Assembly (NCBI GenBank): GCA_902806575.1
Contig: CADCXD010000002.1
Span: forward strand, 3,472,001-3,536,000
Reading direction: 5' to 3'
Source of the DNA: Jackrogersella multiformis
Lineage: Eukaryota; Ascomycota; Sordariomycetes; Xylariales; Hypoxylaceae
DNA: 64,000 nt
The notes under the pieces are model-generated. The model was given only the letters and a program-made list of their open reading frames with translations. It ran no database searches and had not been told where the DNA came from. Position 1 is the first letter of the stretch. Each line of letters opens with the position of its first letter. The translations under genes and the position numbers were made by a program. This document shows, piece after piece, positions 22,342 to 35,000 of this stretch.

Positions 22342-23356
22342 ATGCCCCCACGAATACCCGTACGGTTGACGGCTCAATGCTGCAGGGCTTCAATTGACCA
22401 GTCTAGCCCTTCATCACTCGTAGGATTATTCAATGCGCTCTCGATTCAGACTCGTAGCGCCTCAATTCTCTCCAACCTGTCCGACAACCCAGGCGCCTAC
22501 CAGAAACAAATTCGTCTTGGTCGTGGTCCGTCTTCAGGAAAGGGAAAGACATCCGGAAGGGGTCATAAGGGTCAGAAGCAGCACGGACACGTCCATCCGT
22601 GGTTTCAGGGCGGTCAAACGCCTTTGGTCCGCCAAAAAGGAAAGCTTGGATTCGAGAATTTGTACGATCTGGCACCCTGAATACCTGAATACCTAGGTCT
22701 AGGACCATGAATACCTAGAATATAGGTATTTTTTATCTCACAATTCCTCCTCCAACTAACCATTCAACAGTCGTGCGCCTATATTGTCGGAAGTCAACCT
22801 CGACAAGCTTCAAGACTGGATCGATTCTGGCCGCATCGACCCTACGCAGCAGATCACCCCTAAGGAGTTAATACTGTCCAATCTCGTTGGATCGATTAAA
22901 GATGGAATCAAGCTGCTGGGGAGGGGGGCGGATTCGCTGAAGCAACCTCTCGACATTGTTGTCTCTCGCGCCTCGGCCTCAGCTATCGAAGCGGTGGAAA
23001 GGGCAGGAGGAAAGATTATGACACGGTATTACACCAAGGAGGCCATAAGGCGACTGGTGCAGGGCAAGAGCTTTCACACCGACAAGCCCCTACCAGTCGG
23101 TCCGGAGCATGTAGAACCAGTCTTGGAGGCGGTCCGGAAAAAGGGATTCTCCTACCGACTGCCGGACCCTACGTCACGTTGGGATATGGAATACTACCGA
23201 GACCCTGCGCACCGAGGGTACCTGAGCCACATGTTGAAGCCGGGCGAGTCTCCCAGTTTGTACTTCAATGTGCCGCCGGCGAAACTCTCCAAACTACAAC
23301 AGAAGAGGCAGAAGGGTGTCAAGCCACAAGAGACGAAGCTTTGGGAGAAGCTGTAG
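22342..23356 (+). CDS. MRPL10: Mitochondrial large-subunit ribosomal protein uL15m (MRPL10 family)
   Basis: Two exons, 22342-22661 and 22771-23356, give 301 aa; the intron is GTACGA...AACAG, phase 2. A basic Ser/Arg-rich presequence spans the first ~45 residues. The L15 signature follows: RLGRGPSSGKGKTSGRGHKG, then HPWFQGGQTPLVRQKGKLGF at about 85-105. The second exon carries VNLDKLQDWIDSGRIDP and the fungal C-terminal extension LVGSIKDGIKLLGRGAD...VSRASASAIEAVERAGGKIM. The junction gives FENFRAPILSEVNL, as in fungal orthologues, and the unspliced frame stops a few codons later. It is a structural protein of the mitochondrial 54S/large subunit. It lies near other nuclear mitochondrial genes, but no shared regulation is visible. 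Confidence 0.94.
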
Positions 23357-24194
23357 TATACCTCCTAGGTACTTGACATATCCGAGAAATGGATGTATCA
23401 TACGGTTATGTGTACTAAACCTGCAAGTATATTGTTGTGAACACGTGCCACCATATGTACATACCTACAATTATATACTAACCGTTAGAAAAGAAGGCTG
23501 GAAACCAAGGCTTTTCATTCAAATGGGTGTCCAAGACTCGAAACCTCCTTAAAACCTCCCTAGCAGCCTAATACCTCCATAGTTGGGTGTGGCTGTGTGA
23601 CTAATCTAGTGTATTGTGATGTCAAAGTTCCAAGTTTCCCTCGTGTGGCTGTGCTGGCTGTAGTACCTAGGTACCTGTAGTGGCTCCGTACTTGCACACT
23701 TGCACTTGCACTTGCATTTGCATTTGCCCTTGCCAGCGCCGATCCATCACGTCCCACCTCTAGCTCCCACTGTCCCACCTAAGCGTTTCAGCAGTTCAGC
23801 GCAGGCATAGCTTTCTCCAAAGTCGTGGAAGGCACGGCATGCAATACAAGACTTCCCATCTACGGCTTTCGTCACACTCGAACTCGAAGTCATTGTCTCA
23901 CTACAACTTTTTTTCTCACTCTGTGATTTTGAGTACCTAGGCCTAGTATATATGTGGTTCAGTCAAATACTCTAGCTTTGTCGTTATACTGCACTGCACT
24001 GCACTGCATCTTCAATTCCTTGCATGGTTCGTCTATCCTAGCTTGACTATTACGATTACGAATCTATTACGACGCCTCATAGCCTCTAGACAAGCTCGCG
24101 GTCGTCCGGTCGTCCTGGATTGCGTCGATTAGCGCGCTCTTTTAATTCACATTAACTCACAATAGTAGAAAAGTCCCTCTCGAAGCCAAATAAT
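23357..24194. other. Intergenic and MVP1 leader
   Basis: No gene. It contains a hexamer-like run (CTTGCA/TTTGCA) at 23691-23730, CTGCA repeats at 23991-24009 and CCTAGG motifs (23667, 23936). The last 100 bases probably hold the MVP1 transcription start. Confidence 0.55.
23691..23730. repeat. Hexamer repeat CTTGCA/TTTGCA
   Basis: About six imperfect copies of a TTGCAC/TTGCAT unit in non-coding DNA upstream of MVP1. Confidence 0.75.
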
Positions 24195-26780
24195 ATGTCT
24201 CTCTTTGGCACATCTCCCCCGACAGAAGTCCCGTCTTCCGTTAATCCAAGTGCGGCGCGATCTCGAAATTCCCTCTTCGATGACGATGGACCTATGACTC
24301 GGTCGACCTCAGATACTCTATTTAACGATGATGAGCTTGCCGGTAGTGGTGCTACTTCGCCTTGGGATATGCCGACACCAAGAAAACAACAATCGCGGGC
24401 CGATCTCATCCGGAGGTTACTTGATGGTGCCAAAGTGCCAGACAGCTACATAGAAGCTTTTGATACAGCTGTTCGGGAAGACGGGAGCGGCGGCAAGGTC
24501 ACATCTTCAGGCATCACCAAGACACTTGCTGCTGCGAAGTTACGTGCTGACGACCAGGCCCAAATAATGGGAATATTTGCACCAGCTGGAAACCTGGATC
24601 CAATTGGTCGCAACGAATTTAACGTATTATTGGCTCTTATCAGTCTTGCGCAAGAGGGTGAAGCCGTAAGTTTAGACGGAGTTGATGAGCGAAGACGCAG
24701 TAAGTCAAGTCGAGCATACCTTCATATGATTTCTTTCTTTCTTTCTTTTTGATCCCAACTTGATATTAATCGTCCCATTTTTTTCTCTTCTTCTCCTTCA
24801 TTTGTTCACTTAGTTGGCGAATCGCATGTGTTTGTCCAATGGGCTTATCGTAACCTCGTTGCTGCGCTGCCCTGTGCATCATCTTGCGGGGACATTTACG
24901 TTATTCGCCGAGAAATTACATCCTACTAATACGAGAACAATAATTTATCGTAGACTTGCCACAACCTCATTTATTATCATCGTCTGTCAAAAAACCCATC
25001 TTTCCCAGCACCGCGGAACTCGCTGCAAAACCACCTCAACAGCCTAATTCTCCATCCGCGCAACTCAGCTCGCAGTCTCGAGCTACAAAGCTATCCATGG
25101 ATGGCCCCGAAGACGATCCGTGGAACTCTTCCGATCTCCACAGAAATCATAATCATGGCGACACAATGAAGACCAATGGCATCGGCCACGTCAACGCAAG
25201 CATGAATGGTAACAGTTACGGCAATTCCGATGCCCCCGACATACACTCTCGTACAACTTCTAACTTTACCACTACTGCTGCCTCGCCCGGTGGCACTGGA
25301 CCCCAATCTGCTGGTGGCCCCGTATCGTCAACCCCGGTTGGTTGGGGATACTTCGATGGAACCAACCCCGATGGCTTTGGCGAGGCGCCTTCGAACCACC
25401 CTACAAATCCCTTTGGCGGCGCTGGCAGCGGAGAAGGTCGTGACTCGGGTACCAATCCTACTGCTAGCCATTCTCGGACCATTAGTGGTGGTCGAACTGG
25501 CAGTGCAGTCGAGGAGAACATCTTGGTCTCTCTTATGCCGGAGAAAGAGGGCGTGTTCCTGTTTCAACATCATAATTACGAAGTGACAAGTTCGCGGCGA
25601 GGAAGCAAGGTCATTCGCAGATACAGCGATTTTGTGTGGCTGCTTGACTGCCTGCACAAGAGATATCCGTTCCGCACGTTACCTCTGCTTCCGCCCAAGA
25701 GAGTTGCCGTCAACGGTAACCATCTTTCCAACGATGGCGCATTCATCGAGAAGCGAAGACGCGGCCTAGCTAGGTTTTTGAACACATTAGTTCGGCATCC
25801 CGTACTCGGTCAGGAGCAGCTGGTGATAATGTTCCTAACTGTCCCAACGGTATGGACCCAAAATAGCACCAACGATTATATCTCTAAAGCTAACAAACTA
25901 CAGGAACTTTCGGTGTGGCGCAAACAAGCTGCGATATCTGTCATAGACGAGTTTGCGGGCCGACCGCTGCCGCCCGGCCTCGAAGAATCCCTGCCATCCT
26001 CGTTGGAGGAGCTTTTTGAGCGCACTAGACAGGGTGTCAAACGGTCTGCAGAACTATATATCTCGACCTGTAACATCATGGATCGCCTTGTTAAGAGGAG
26101 CGAGGGTGTAGCAGCCGACCATGGGCGCCTGGCTATGTCGCTTGCATCCCTTACCGAGGTGAGCTCGGATACATACTCTACAGACACGAACGAAGTTCCT
26201 CTCCTTAATGACGGCCTGGTCGCGATGAGCAAGCACCTGCATACAACGCAAAGCCTAATGGAGGACGAGAGCAAGGCGTGGGATGCGGGCGTGCTTGAAG
26301 ATTTGAAGAGACAGCGTGATGCTTTGGTCAGCGTTAGGGATCTGTTCGACCGAAGGGAGAGGCTAGACAAGGATAACATTCCTCACCTCGAACGAAGGAT
26401 CCAGAGTAACGAGACGAAGCTCGCTGGTCTACGATCCAAGCCGGATGGGATAATTAGGCCTGGAGAGATGGAGAAGGTTGTCGAAGCTATTATCAAGGTT
26501 CGTATCTTCTAACCTCTACTGTCAGCTCGTTACTGCTTCCGAGACACGTGGGTATTAACGCGCAGGACAGGACAAGGAATCGATCGTCAACCAGCATAAC
26601 CGCTCGATATTCGTCAAGGAATGCATCCGCGACGAACTCATGTACTTCCAGCAGACGCAATTCCACGTTAGCCGATGGAACCAAGACTGGGCACAGGAGC
26701 GAGTCAAGTACTCAGAGATGTTGGCGGATAACTGGCGCCGACTACTGGACGAGCTCGAGGGCATGCCGCTTGGCGACTAG
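24195..26780 (+). CDS. MVP1: Sorting nexin MVP1 (PX-BAR, SNX8-like)
   Basis: Three exons (24195-24699, 24954-26497, 26571-26780) give 752 aa. The N-terminal ~170 residues (MSLFGTSPP...DELAGSGATSPWDMPTP, then LIRRLLDGAKVPDSYIEAFD) match the EH-like helical region of fungal Mvp1. A long disordered Ser/Asn/Gly-rich linker follows. The PX domain spans roughly residues 355-480, with the phosphoinositide motif RRYSDF at about 390-395 and PPKRV next. The C-terminal BAR-like coiled-coil half ends in VSRWNQDWAQERVKYSEML and LLDELEGMPLGD. Family role: PI3P-dependent endosomal tubulation and recycling, parallel to retromer. The first intron is long (254 nt). The last acceptor is GGACAG at 26570 rather than the nearer CGCAG, because only it keeps the DKESIVNQHN frame. 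Confidence 0.95.
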
Positions 26781-28146
26781 AATTCTCGACAAGGTATGGA
26801 TCCGGCTATAATGAGGACCACTCCTGGATTGTGTATACGATATGTCGAGCCAGAGGAAGAACTGGGAGAGTGGATAGAGATTGAGGAGGAGGATTATTGC
26901 ATGTAGGGGAGGTTGCGATGGCGCATCATCGAACTGCATGTTTGGGGGGGGCTTATAAAGTGTATGGCCCCTAGTGTTGACGAGGTTACAATACTGTACT
27001 CCTTTTTTTCCTCTCCTTTTTTATTATTCCTGTTATTCTCAAGGGGACGAGCATATGCCGAGGAAGGGCACGCATTTGTCACGATACCCTTCTTTCGTTT
27101 TCAGTTGCATACTAGTAATAATTCCTTTGTACTTTAGTACGACGTCTATCTAGGAGGTAGACATCGCTTGGAGGAGGAGGAGGAGGAAACTTGGTCAGTG
27201 AATGCGGGAATGGAAATATGAACAATTCCAGACCTTTTTATATTCTAAACTTTTATGCTGACTTGAGAGGAAAAAGTGGTTATCTGTAAAGTGTAAAATG
27301 GAAGCCATTCGTACTATCTGTTTGTGAACATTGCCTTTTTTTAGTGGTTAAGAAAGTTGTGATGTACCTACCTAGGCCTACATGTACGTAGGTACCTTAA
27401 GTAAATAAGAGGCACCTACCTTTGATACCCCACTTTTTAAGTACACCTAGGTGACGCCCAAAAACGCCTTCCTTCCAAGCCCTTGTTCTAAATTCTAAAT
27501 ACAGCCCTGGAGTGTAGCCACCTAAGCAGCTAACCTACCTAGGTAAGTATTTAAGAGGAAGCAACGTACCCCACCAAGCAAGGAATCCATACCTTACTAT
27601 GTAGGTAGGTACGTCTATATACCTAGCAGGTGCCAGCTTGAACTCCAACTCTCAATAACCTTGGAACCTTCTTATCAACCTTGGAAACTTGACAACTTAA
27701 CAACTTAACAACCTTACCTTCTAGATCTCTCTTTCGACTTTACACCTTAAGATAAACCAGCCTTTTCTTCTTATTTTACGTATATTTAGGTCCATACGAC
27801 TGAATACATTAGGTACGAAGGCGATCCATAACTTCTTTAAGGTGTCCTTTCTCCGTTCCCGAACGTCAACTCGACTGCCCCTCGCTGCATCGCAACCCCT
27901 CCTCCACATTCGAACCGCTGAAACATTACTCCACGAAGGCATCGCACCGGGCGCTTGTACGCACAGAATTATAAACACGGGGCGAACGAACTGTTAGTGT
28001 ACTGGGACAACGAGATATTTCCTCGTACAGATTCCGCTGCCGAGAGAGCCACTCCCGAGTTTCGAAAGACTTGGTATCCACCGACATATCTATATCCCTT
28101 GCTACCCTCAAGACCGCGAGTTGATCGGTATACAACTTAAACCACG
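26781..28146. other. Intergenic and DCN1 leader, no gene seen
   Basis: Contains a GGA trinucleotide run (about 27170-27187), CCTAGG-type motifs (27365-27385, 27535-27545, 27600-27625) and a pyrimidine-rich stretch from 27650 to 27950 that reads as the DCN1 promoter or leader. Short open frames here lack protein-like composition. Confidence 0.55.
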
Positions 28147-29672
28147 ATGGCACCGCCGTCTTCCGTCCAGAAGGCGGCCGTCGTTAGTTTCGTATCCATA
28201 ACAGGTGCAGCGGACAAGACCGCCACGAGGGTACGTCCTTTCTGTTTCTCGTTCTTACAAATCAATAGTTCTCTATATTCCGAGTTGCCCTATCTCGTCT
28301 TCTATTTATTATTCGCATAAAAACCCGCGAACCATCTATTTGTCCAAATAATATCTTGCTAACCTGAATGTTTCCTATAGTACCTAAAGAATACTGGATA
28401 CAAGCTGAACGAGGCAGTCGACGCGTAAGTAGATTCCATCTTTTTATCGCTTTCCCTTTTCTATATATATATATCGATCGATTCGATTGCTGCGCACACA
28501 CCACACCTTGACACCCGGAGTGGGTAGTTGGCGATTTGGATACGTTCTGAATGGGACGTCGGCAAGATATCGCTGTTTATAACACCAGTTATGGAACCCG
28601 ACATGAAGTGGCACGCGACCTCTTACATGTCAAGAAAGACGGTATATCGGAGATACACGCCGTAGTCTGGTAGCTTGCTGTCGTCTTACTTATTCAACTG
28701 CCAGAAGTAATTTTTGGTTTAATTAGATAGCTTCATCGTCGGCCATATCTTTTGGTGTAGATCGCGTTGAAGCCAACCTATGTTGTCATATCTTAGATTA
28801 TTATCTACTATTTCGCTTAGGTTCACCTCGTTTGGGAATATCTTGCGTCGTTGTTCTGAGTTTATGTTACTGACTCATTTTTATAGATATTTCCAGACGA
28901 ACGCTACCACATCAAACCCGAACAAGGATCTACAATTATCGAAACTGTTTGACAGTCTCAAAAGTACAATCTGCTCTTTGCTCTACCAATCTAGGTTGCT
29001 AACGTGCGAGACAGATGACGGAGATCAGAAAGACACACTTGGCGCAGACTCGTCCATGTCATATTTGAACTCAATCGGCGTTGACCTGGAGGGAACCTCG
29101 CTATTTCTAGCTATGGAACTTGTCCAGGCTCCCACCATAGGAGAAATTACCCGAGAAGGCTTCACAAAGGGCTGGAAAATCCAGGGGGGGTAAGGCCTGT
29201 TCCCGTATTCTTCTCTAATATTCTCATAAAGCTGACTAGCATTAGGGTTGATGCCAAGATAGAAGCTCAGAAGCTATACTTCAAGCGTCTCATCGACTCG
29301 TTGTCAAGCGATCGTGATCTTTTCCGAAGAGTGTACCGATACGCATTCGTCGTCGGCAGAGAAGTGGACCAGCGAGCGCTTTCGCTGGAAAACTCAATCC
29401 TGTATTGGGAAATGCTATTCCAGAAGCCAGGTATGTCCTGGACTGGAAGCGTAGTGGGTGTCAACTGGCTGAGCGAGTGGGTCACGTTTCTGCGTGAGAA
29501 GTGGACACGCTCCGTCAGCCGCGACATGTGGAACCAGACTTTCGAGTTCGCGATTAAGAGCACGGAGGACGAGTCCCTGAGTTTCTGGACCGAGGATGGC
29601 GCGTGGCCGGGGGTCATCGACGAGTTTGTCGCGTGGTACCGACAAAAGTCGGAGATGGACGTCGACGCCTAG
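28147..29672 (+). CDS. DCN1: Defective-in-cullin-neddylation protein DCN1
   Basis: Four exons (28147-28230, 28381-28424, 28887-29189, 29246-29672) give 285 aa. The first two short exons plus the start of the third encode a UBA domain (SVQKAAVVSFVSITGA, ATRYLKNTGYKLNEAVDAYF). The C-terminal PONY/cullin-binding domain runs from about residue 60 (KLFDSLKS) through SMSYLNSIGVDLEGTSLFLA, TIGEITREGFTKGW, LFRRVYRYAFVVGRE and LSEWVTFLREKW, to VIDEFVAWYRQ. Role: scaffold-type E3 that promotes Rub1/Nedd8 transfer to cullins. The 462-nt second intron is the longest confident intron in the window. A G-run at the exon 3 end leaves some slippage in the exact donor position. Confidence 0.94.
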
Positions 29673-31028
29673 AGGGCCGCAATTATATTGTGCAGAATAT
29701 CTAGGTCGCAGTGGTTGGCTTCGGCCAAGAGCGAGGACGAGTCGGATACGGAATAGACTTTGCGTAGCGTTGTTTGCCCACACGAACCAGGTAGCTTGGG
29801 AGCCGCCGTCCGGCGCGGCGGGCGGAGAGGAACGCAGGGAAGGGGAAACCAACACCGTCTTTGGAACAAGGGCACCTGGGTTGGCGACGCGACACGAATT
29901 TATTAGGAGGCGTCTCCGCGCCCGGGCACCTAGGTAGGCAGGCAGGCATGAGATATCACGCGGAACAGGGCTACGTAGATGCGCAATTGAGATACCTTTT
30001 CTGAAGCTTTCGTAGACGGAGTTTGGGGGGGTTGTTATTCTGATGCCTGTGATTTGTGACTTAGTGGGGTTGCTGTGTATGGTTACTTAGTATGACCATA
30101 TGACGATGTAGTATGGTTGTAGCATTAATATCCATATGAGGGCTCTGTTCAGGGGCTACGAAACTCGCATAGGAGGAAAAGGGGTTGGTTGGTATTTGAC
30201 CATGGATAATCCTGTACGGCATATTCCTCGTCTCTGCGGAACGGATAATGTATTGCGAGTGGATAGTAGACATAAGTACGTGTTATTTGCGAACCGTTAT
30301 GTGCGAACTAAGGGGCGGGACGGGACAACGGATTCGAGCAGATTCGGAGAGATCTTCTCAGCGGTTGACATACCCGTGTCTTTGCAATATGCACGTACTT
30401 TTCAAAAATCACACCTACCTACACAGGCTTGCTTAGGCTTGTATCCTGTACAGCCGTATCTAAGCAAAATACATGTAGGTATCTACCTATGACAGATATG
30501 TACGTATGTAATCCATATGTACGCCTTTCTCCCTCGCCGATAGAAGTACATATACCGACCGACTGCATGTCTAGGTGCTGCAAGCCACTTGAAGAGGACT
30601 GAGATTGGCATTGTGTCTTGCCTACCTACATAGCTCCAGCAGCTATCTAGATAGGTACGTAGGCAGCTAGTCAGTTTCTATGTGTATTGTAAAGACGTAG
30701 TCTAGAAAGAACACGCGAGATATATGTATACGTATGTGTGTTATGCATGTTTATTCATGTGGGTTTCTTTTTGCGTATATAAGGGCCTGCAATGCCCATG
30801 CCTCCTGGTCGTGTCGTATCGTATCGTATTTGATTTGTACAAGAGGATCAGCAGCCGGATCGCAATCCTTCGTTTCCGCCTTCCGATTTGCATCGTGAGT
30901 GTTGCTGTCTGCCCATAGGAGAGAGATATCACAACACTGCTGCTGTTTCCGGTGCTTCGACCTCGCCCCATCCATCCATCCATCCATCCATTCATCCATA
31001 CATACAGCCAGCCAGCCACCTAACAAGG
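29673..31028. other. Intergenic, no gene seen
   Basis: The first 280 bases are GC-rich 3' flank of DCN1; the rest is AT-rich with CCTAGG motifs. A (CATC)n tract lies at 30968-30998. Open frames at 30136-30492 and 30724-30918 lack protein-like composition. Confidence 0.55.
30968..31018. repeat. Tetranucleotide repeat (CATC)n with (AGCC)n
   Basis: CATC units run into CATACATAC and then GCCAGCCAGCC, immediately 3' of the mitoribosomal S6 stop codon. Confidence 0.85.
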
Positions 31029-31538
31029 CTAGCTGGACCACTCGGGGGCGCCGAACCTGCTCATGGACTCGAGCTTGCCGTTGCCGAGCTTGACGGAGGC
31101 GTGGCGGATCATGCGGGGGTCGAGGGCCAGCATGTTGCGCACGGCGTCCTGGGTGCGGACGCTGCTGTCGAAGCGCATGGCGAAGTAGTGGCCGGTGCTG
31201 TGGCGCATCTGGTGCACGCTGGCCGGCCGCGGCAGCATGAACACCCCCCAGTTCGATATCCCCCGGATCACCCCCTTCTGCTGCAGGATCATCTGGCCCG
31301 CCGTGAGCACGATTCTAGGGTTTGTTAGCGGATGCGGGTCTTCGGGATGGGGGTTCGTGGTGTTGAAAGCACTCGGATGGTATGGTTTAAGGGCAGACAA
31401 GAGACGCATACTCTTTTACCTCGGCAAGGTTGCCAGGTCGAACCTATTCCCCGCCATCAGTATATATTCCTCTACAGTCAATCATCAACAATTGAGAAAA
31501 AAAGAAGAACTCACGATTCCGATTAGCTCGTACAGCAT
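31029..31538 (-). CDS. MRP17: Mitochondrial small-subunit ribosomal protein bS6m (MRP17)
   Basis: Three exons on the minus strand, 31538-31515 (MLYELIGI), 31443-31412 (VRPGNLAEVK) and 31314-31029, give 113 aa. The joined product has the S6 fold sequence: MLYELIGIV, then EIVLTAGQMILQQKGVIRGI (helix 1), NWGVFMLPRP, HYFAMRFDSS (strand 3), and VKLGNGKLESMSRFG at the C-terminus. Both introns are GT-AG (71 and 97 nt) and the frame is kept at both joins. The open frame alone would start at an unrelated upstream ATG inside intron 2, so the 24-nt first exon is essential. Role: component of the mitochondrial small subunit. Confidence 0.93.
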
Positions 31539-32049
31539 CTTGGTCGGCTGGCTGCTCACATGGAGCGCTGAGGAGAGGAGCAGGTGTGTTTATTCGGCGA
31601 TCGACCGTACCGATTCTCTATATCAGGTGGATAGAGTCGAAAGGAATTAGAATCGCCGTTTTAAAGGGAGGAGAGCTTGGTTGGATGTGTCGCAATGTTT
31701 CTTGTAAGAAGTAGGTATTAATTAATCGATAACAAAGTTGCGAATCGATAACGACAGGAGTGTGCGGGTTTTAGTGGGCCTCGGATCAATTTTGGACACT
31801 CCACTTGTGATAGGTACGTACCATTATCAATCTCTGCCCCTCCAGCTTCTATTAGACCTCAATAACGGTAACTAGGACTTAGTGATATCATCACTATTAA
31901 AATTGAATAGGTTATGTATCATATTATTCATTATACTTCCTTCTTATTGTTTCCAACTCTCTAATGATAACCCTATTGATCGCAATGCCAACATCGAGGC
32001 AAGCATATGTAATGACATATTAAACAGAAACTTCCATCGTATTAGATAG
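31539..32049. other. Intergenic, no gene seen
   Basis: AT-rich promoter side of MRP17 and the boundary to the decayed element; nothing coding is supported. Confidence 0.5.
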
Positions 32050-35000
32050 GCTGACAGGTAAACCTTTATCCCTTCGAGACTCCCTAGCACGTTTCTTCAA
32101 GCCCTGATCGTGGCGCCAAGAAAAGTCTCTTCCTGGCCATGAGGCTTCGGTCGCTGGCCCTGGCCCGCCGTCATCTATTGCCGGTGGTGCTCTTGGGGGA
32201 GTTGCCTGGATACTTGCCGATGGTCGTGTACTTGTCGCTGCTGGGCCTTAAATACTTATTGAAGTCGGGCCCTTGCCTCCTACTCTAGCTCGCATTGACG
32301 AGAATTCGACTCTCTGCTTTATGAATAATTGTTCTAGTCTCGTTAATCGATCCGTAATTTGGTTTCATAAGGCTTTGTCGTGATTTTGCTGGTGCTCTTG
32401 GGTCTCGAGGTCGTCCAGCCTTCGAGAGATATCCGTTAATGACGTGTTAGCATTTGCCAACGCGGTGTTAAAATTTCTCAACTCTAACGTGAACATTGTC
32501 ATTTCTCTGCGGTTATCCTCGATAGCCGTTCGAATTCCAGTGTACATGAGTTCTAAATGGTAAAGTGCCATTTCGACTCCTTTTTATATACTCCTTTGCA
32601 TCTCAATCCAGTTGCTTTTCTCCTCTGTGAGACGAGTCGATGTGTAGTGCCTTTCATCCGTGATGATGATGATGTAGTAAATGATGTAATGGATAGGTGT
32701 GCCTAACATTCTCCTCATATAGTACTCGAGAGAATAGAAAACCAGCACAAACCTTATCGTCTCCCGAGGCCGACATAATGGATCGAGCACGACTTTCGGT
32801 CCCTTGACGTCCTTTCATCCACAATTTACCGATGGTGAGCTTCCAAGCTCACTTCTCCGGCATATGGTAGAGCTCTTCCGAAGACGTCCATCGGAGGCGC
32901 CGGCTCGAGATGGTTAAGCCGTACGGCTTCATGGTCCGAAGGTACCTACGTAGGTAGGTCATCAGCTGATCACTGCGGTGTGCATAACTGTCATCATCCA
33001 ATCGTCAATTCGCTTGTCCGACAGGCAGTCCTCTCTGGTGTATCTCGTCTCGCGTAGGAATATGCCAGCGTCGGTCTCATCAATTTTAAATCGATCAAAC
33101 AACGCTCTCAGAGCGTAGTCGAGATCGGACTTCCATACTGCCTTCTCCATGGGTGAAAGGATATTCATATACCACCCTTGGGCAGATCCACGCAGCAACT
33201 CCCACAGTCGCTGCTTGAGGACCTCGTGTCTGATCTCATTCGTGTCCGATGTCTTCACCATTTCAACAAATAGGTAGACGTTTCGCCACACGGTCTCCTT
33301 TCCGATGGTGCAGTCCCGAAAGTAGTGGTCGTGGTTGGGCCTCTCTTCGAACATGCAGAACGCGCAAGTCCCGCCCCGGGTGAGCATCTCTACGTGGGTG
33401 ACTAGGATGGGAGCTGAGGTCACTACCTAAGCCTCCAAGGCTTCCTTATCCGACTGCTGCTTGCGGGATTGGATGGGCTTCAGTCCATAGCGTCTCAGAG
33501 AGCGTCTGGCCCTTTACAGTGTGCGAGATAATCGCCCGAATCATACCTATATTCACGGCGTTTACCTCCATACTCGTGGCGTTCGCCTCTATAGGGACTT
33601 TGGCTGCCAAAATCACGGCGATCATGGTCTCCGCCATATCGTAGCGGCCAATCTCTCTTCTGTCGTAGAGCTGCCTTGGTCATATGGCTGTAATTATCTT
33701 GATACACGTCGACACGTCGCGTGTCATTGTGGATTGGTCGATATGTTATTAGTAGTAGAATCTGCTGATTTCCAGCACTGTAATCCGTGGGTGAGGGTGA
33801 TTCCTTGGGTCTTCATGAATGTAGAAGCTTGATTTCCAAGGTTAACTTTACTGCTACTCGATAAAACCATGGGCCGATGTCCATATAAAAAGGTATAGCC
33901 TTCTAGCAAAAGGTCATCGGAAGATGTGATTAAAAATATTCACAAACTTCCTTGGCTATTAATACTGACCGATCCCGACAGTCGATGGTTGGTTGCTTTA
34001 TGGTACGAAAGTTTCTTTGTCTCCTCGACGTTCTGGGCATCGGTGTCTGTGGTATTGGCTTTACAGATGTTCCAACGAATATCATCGTAAGTGCGACATA
34101 ATGTTTCGTCTTCGATATAGTTGTAGGGTCCACGCGTAATATTTCAGATTTTTGAGATACGCAACTGCATCTCGCTTCAAGGAGTCATATGTTGGAATAT
34201 CATTCTAGGTCCCTCAAGTTAGATTCGACCACGACGTCCTTTCCTGCGTCCTGAGGCTTGAAGACTTGCGTTATCTTTCATCCATCTGGTGAATTCAGCT
34301 TGGATGTTGAATCTGTCCCGTCGAAACGGTGTATTTTTCATGGCATTTAGATTTTTTTCCAGTTGGGTGATTCTCGTGTCCTCCTTCTGACGTCCTTCCT
34401 CCGTCTGTATTCTGCTCTGGCGGAGTGCTCAACCATAGCTAATTGTTTCTTCAGGTCCTTGTTTCTTGGTGAGATCATTTAGGTGTTCATCACGCCCGAT
34501 GCTGGTACTTTCTAGGAGAAATCATAATGAGCTGTAGGTCCGGGTTTGTTGGGTCGTAGGTTGCTATTTTTCGCATCATCCACTCGCCACCGAACTCTCG
34601 GCAGCCACGGATTACTCCCATAAACCAATCGTTAATGTATACACCTATCCTTTAGGCACCTGGGCATATATCCTTAGTATACTTTGAGGCGGGTTATGCT
34701 AAAAGTTCAAGATAAATTCTTCTCCGTCTTCAAGTATTGGTTGATGAGAAGCAGGAAAAGCGACAGTTGAAGGGCCTCTTCTTGATGCCAGCACCGACTC
34801 AGTGATTTGAGAATCCCTTTTCCCAGATCAAGCACACAAACCCAGATTATCAAGCCTAACTATCTTCCAATCCACCCTACCAGTGCTCCTGAAGCAACGG
34901 CAATTAGGATGTGTGTGCGTTGACGAGTTACAAGACGTGCTTGTTCGCGATCGAACTCATCTGTCAGTCGGTTGGTGTCTGCATTTAGGTTCGAAACGGT

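Noticed and set aside
22433..22708. Frames on both strands over uL15m exon 1
   Set aside because: The real frame carries the L15 signature and the splice junction restores the family sequence.
24700..24953. Plus-strand frame at 24814-25047 as a separate gene
   Set aside because: It spans MVP1 intron 1 and exon 2 in a different frame; the splice A|AC gives the conserved NLPQP continuation.
30136..30492. 118-codon frame in the DCN1-MRP17 spacer
   Set aside because: No domain, low-complexity composition and overlapping frames on both strands.
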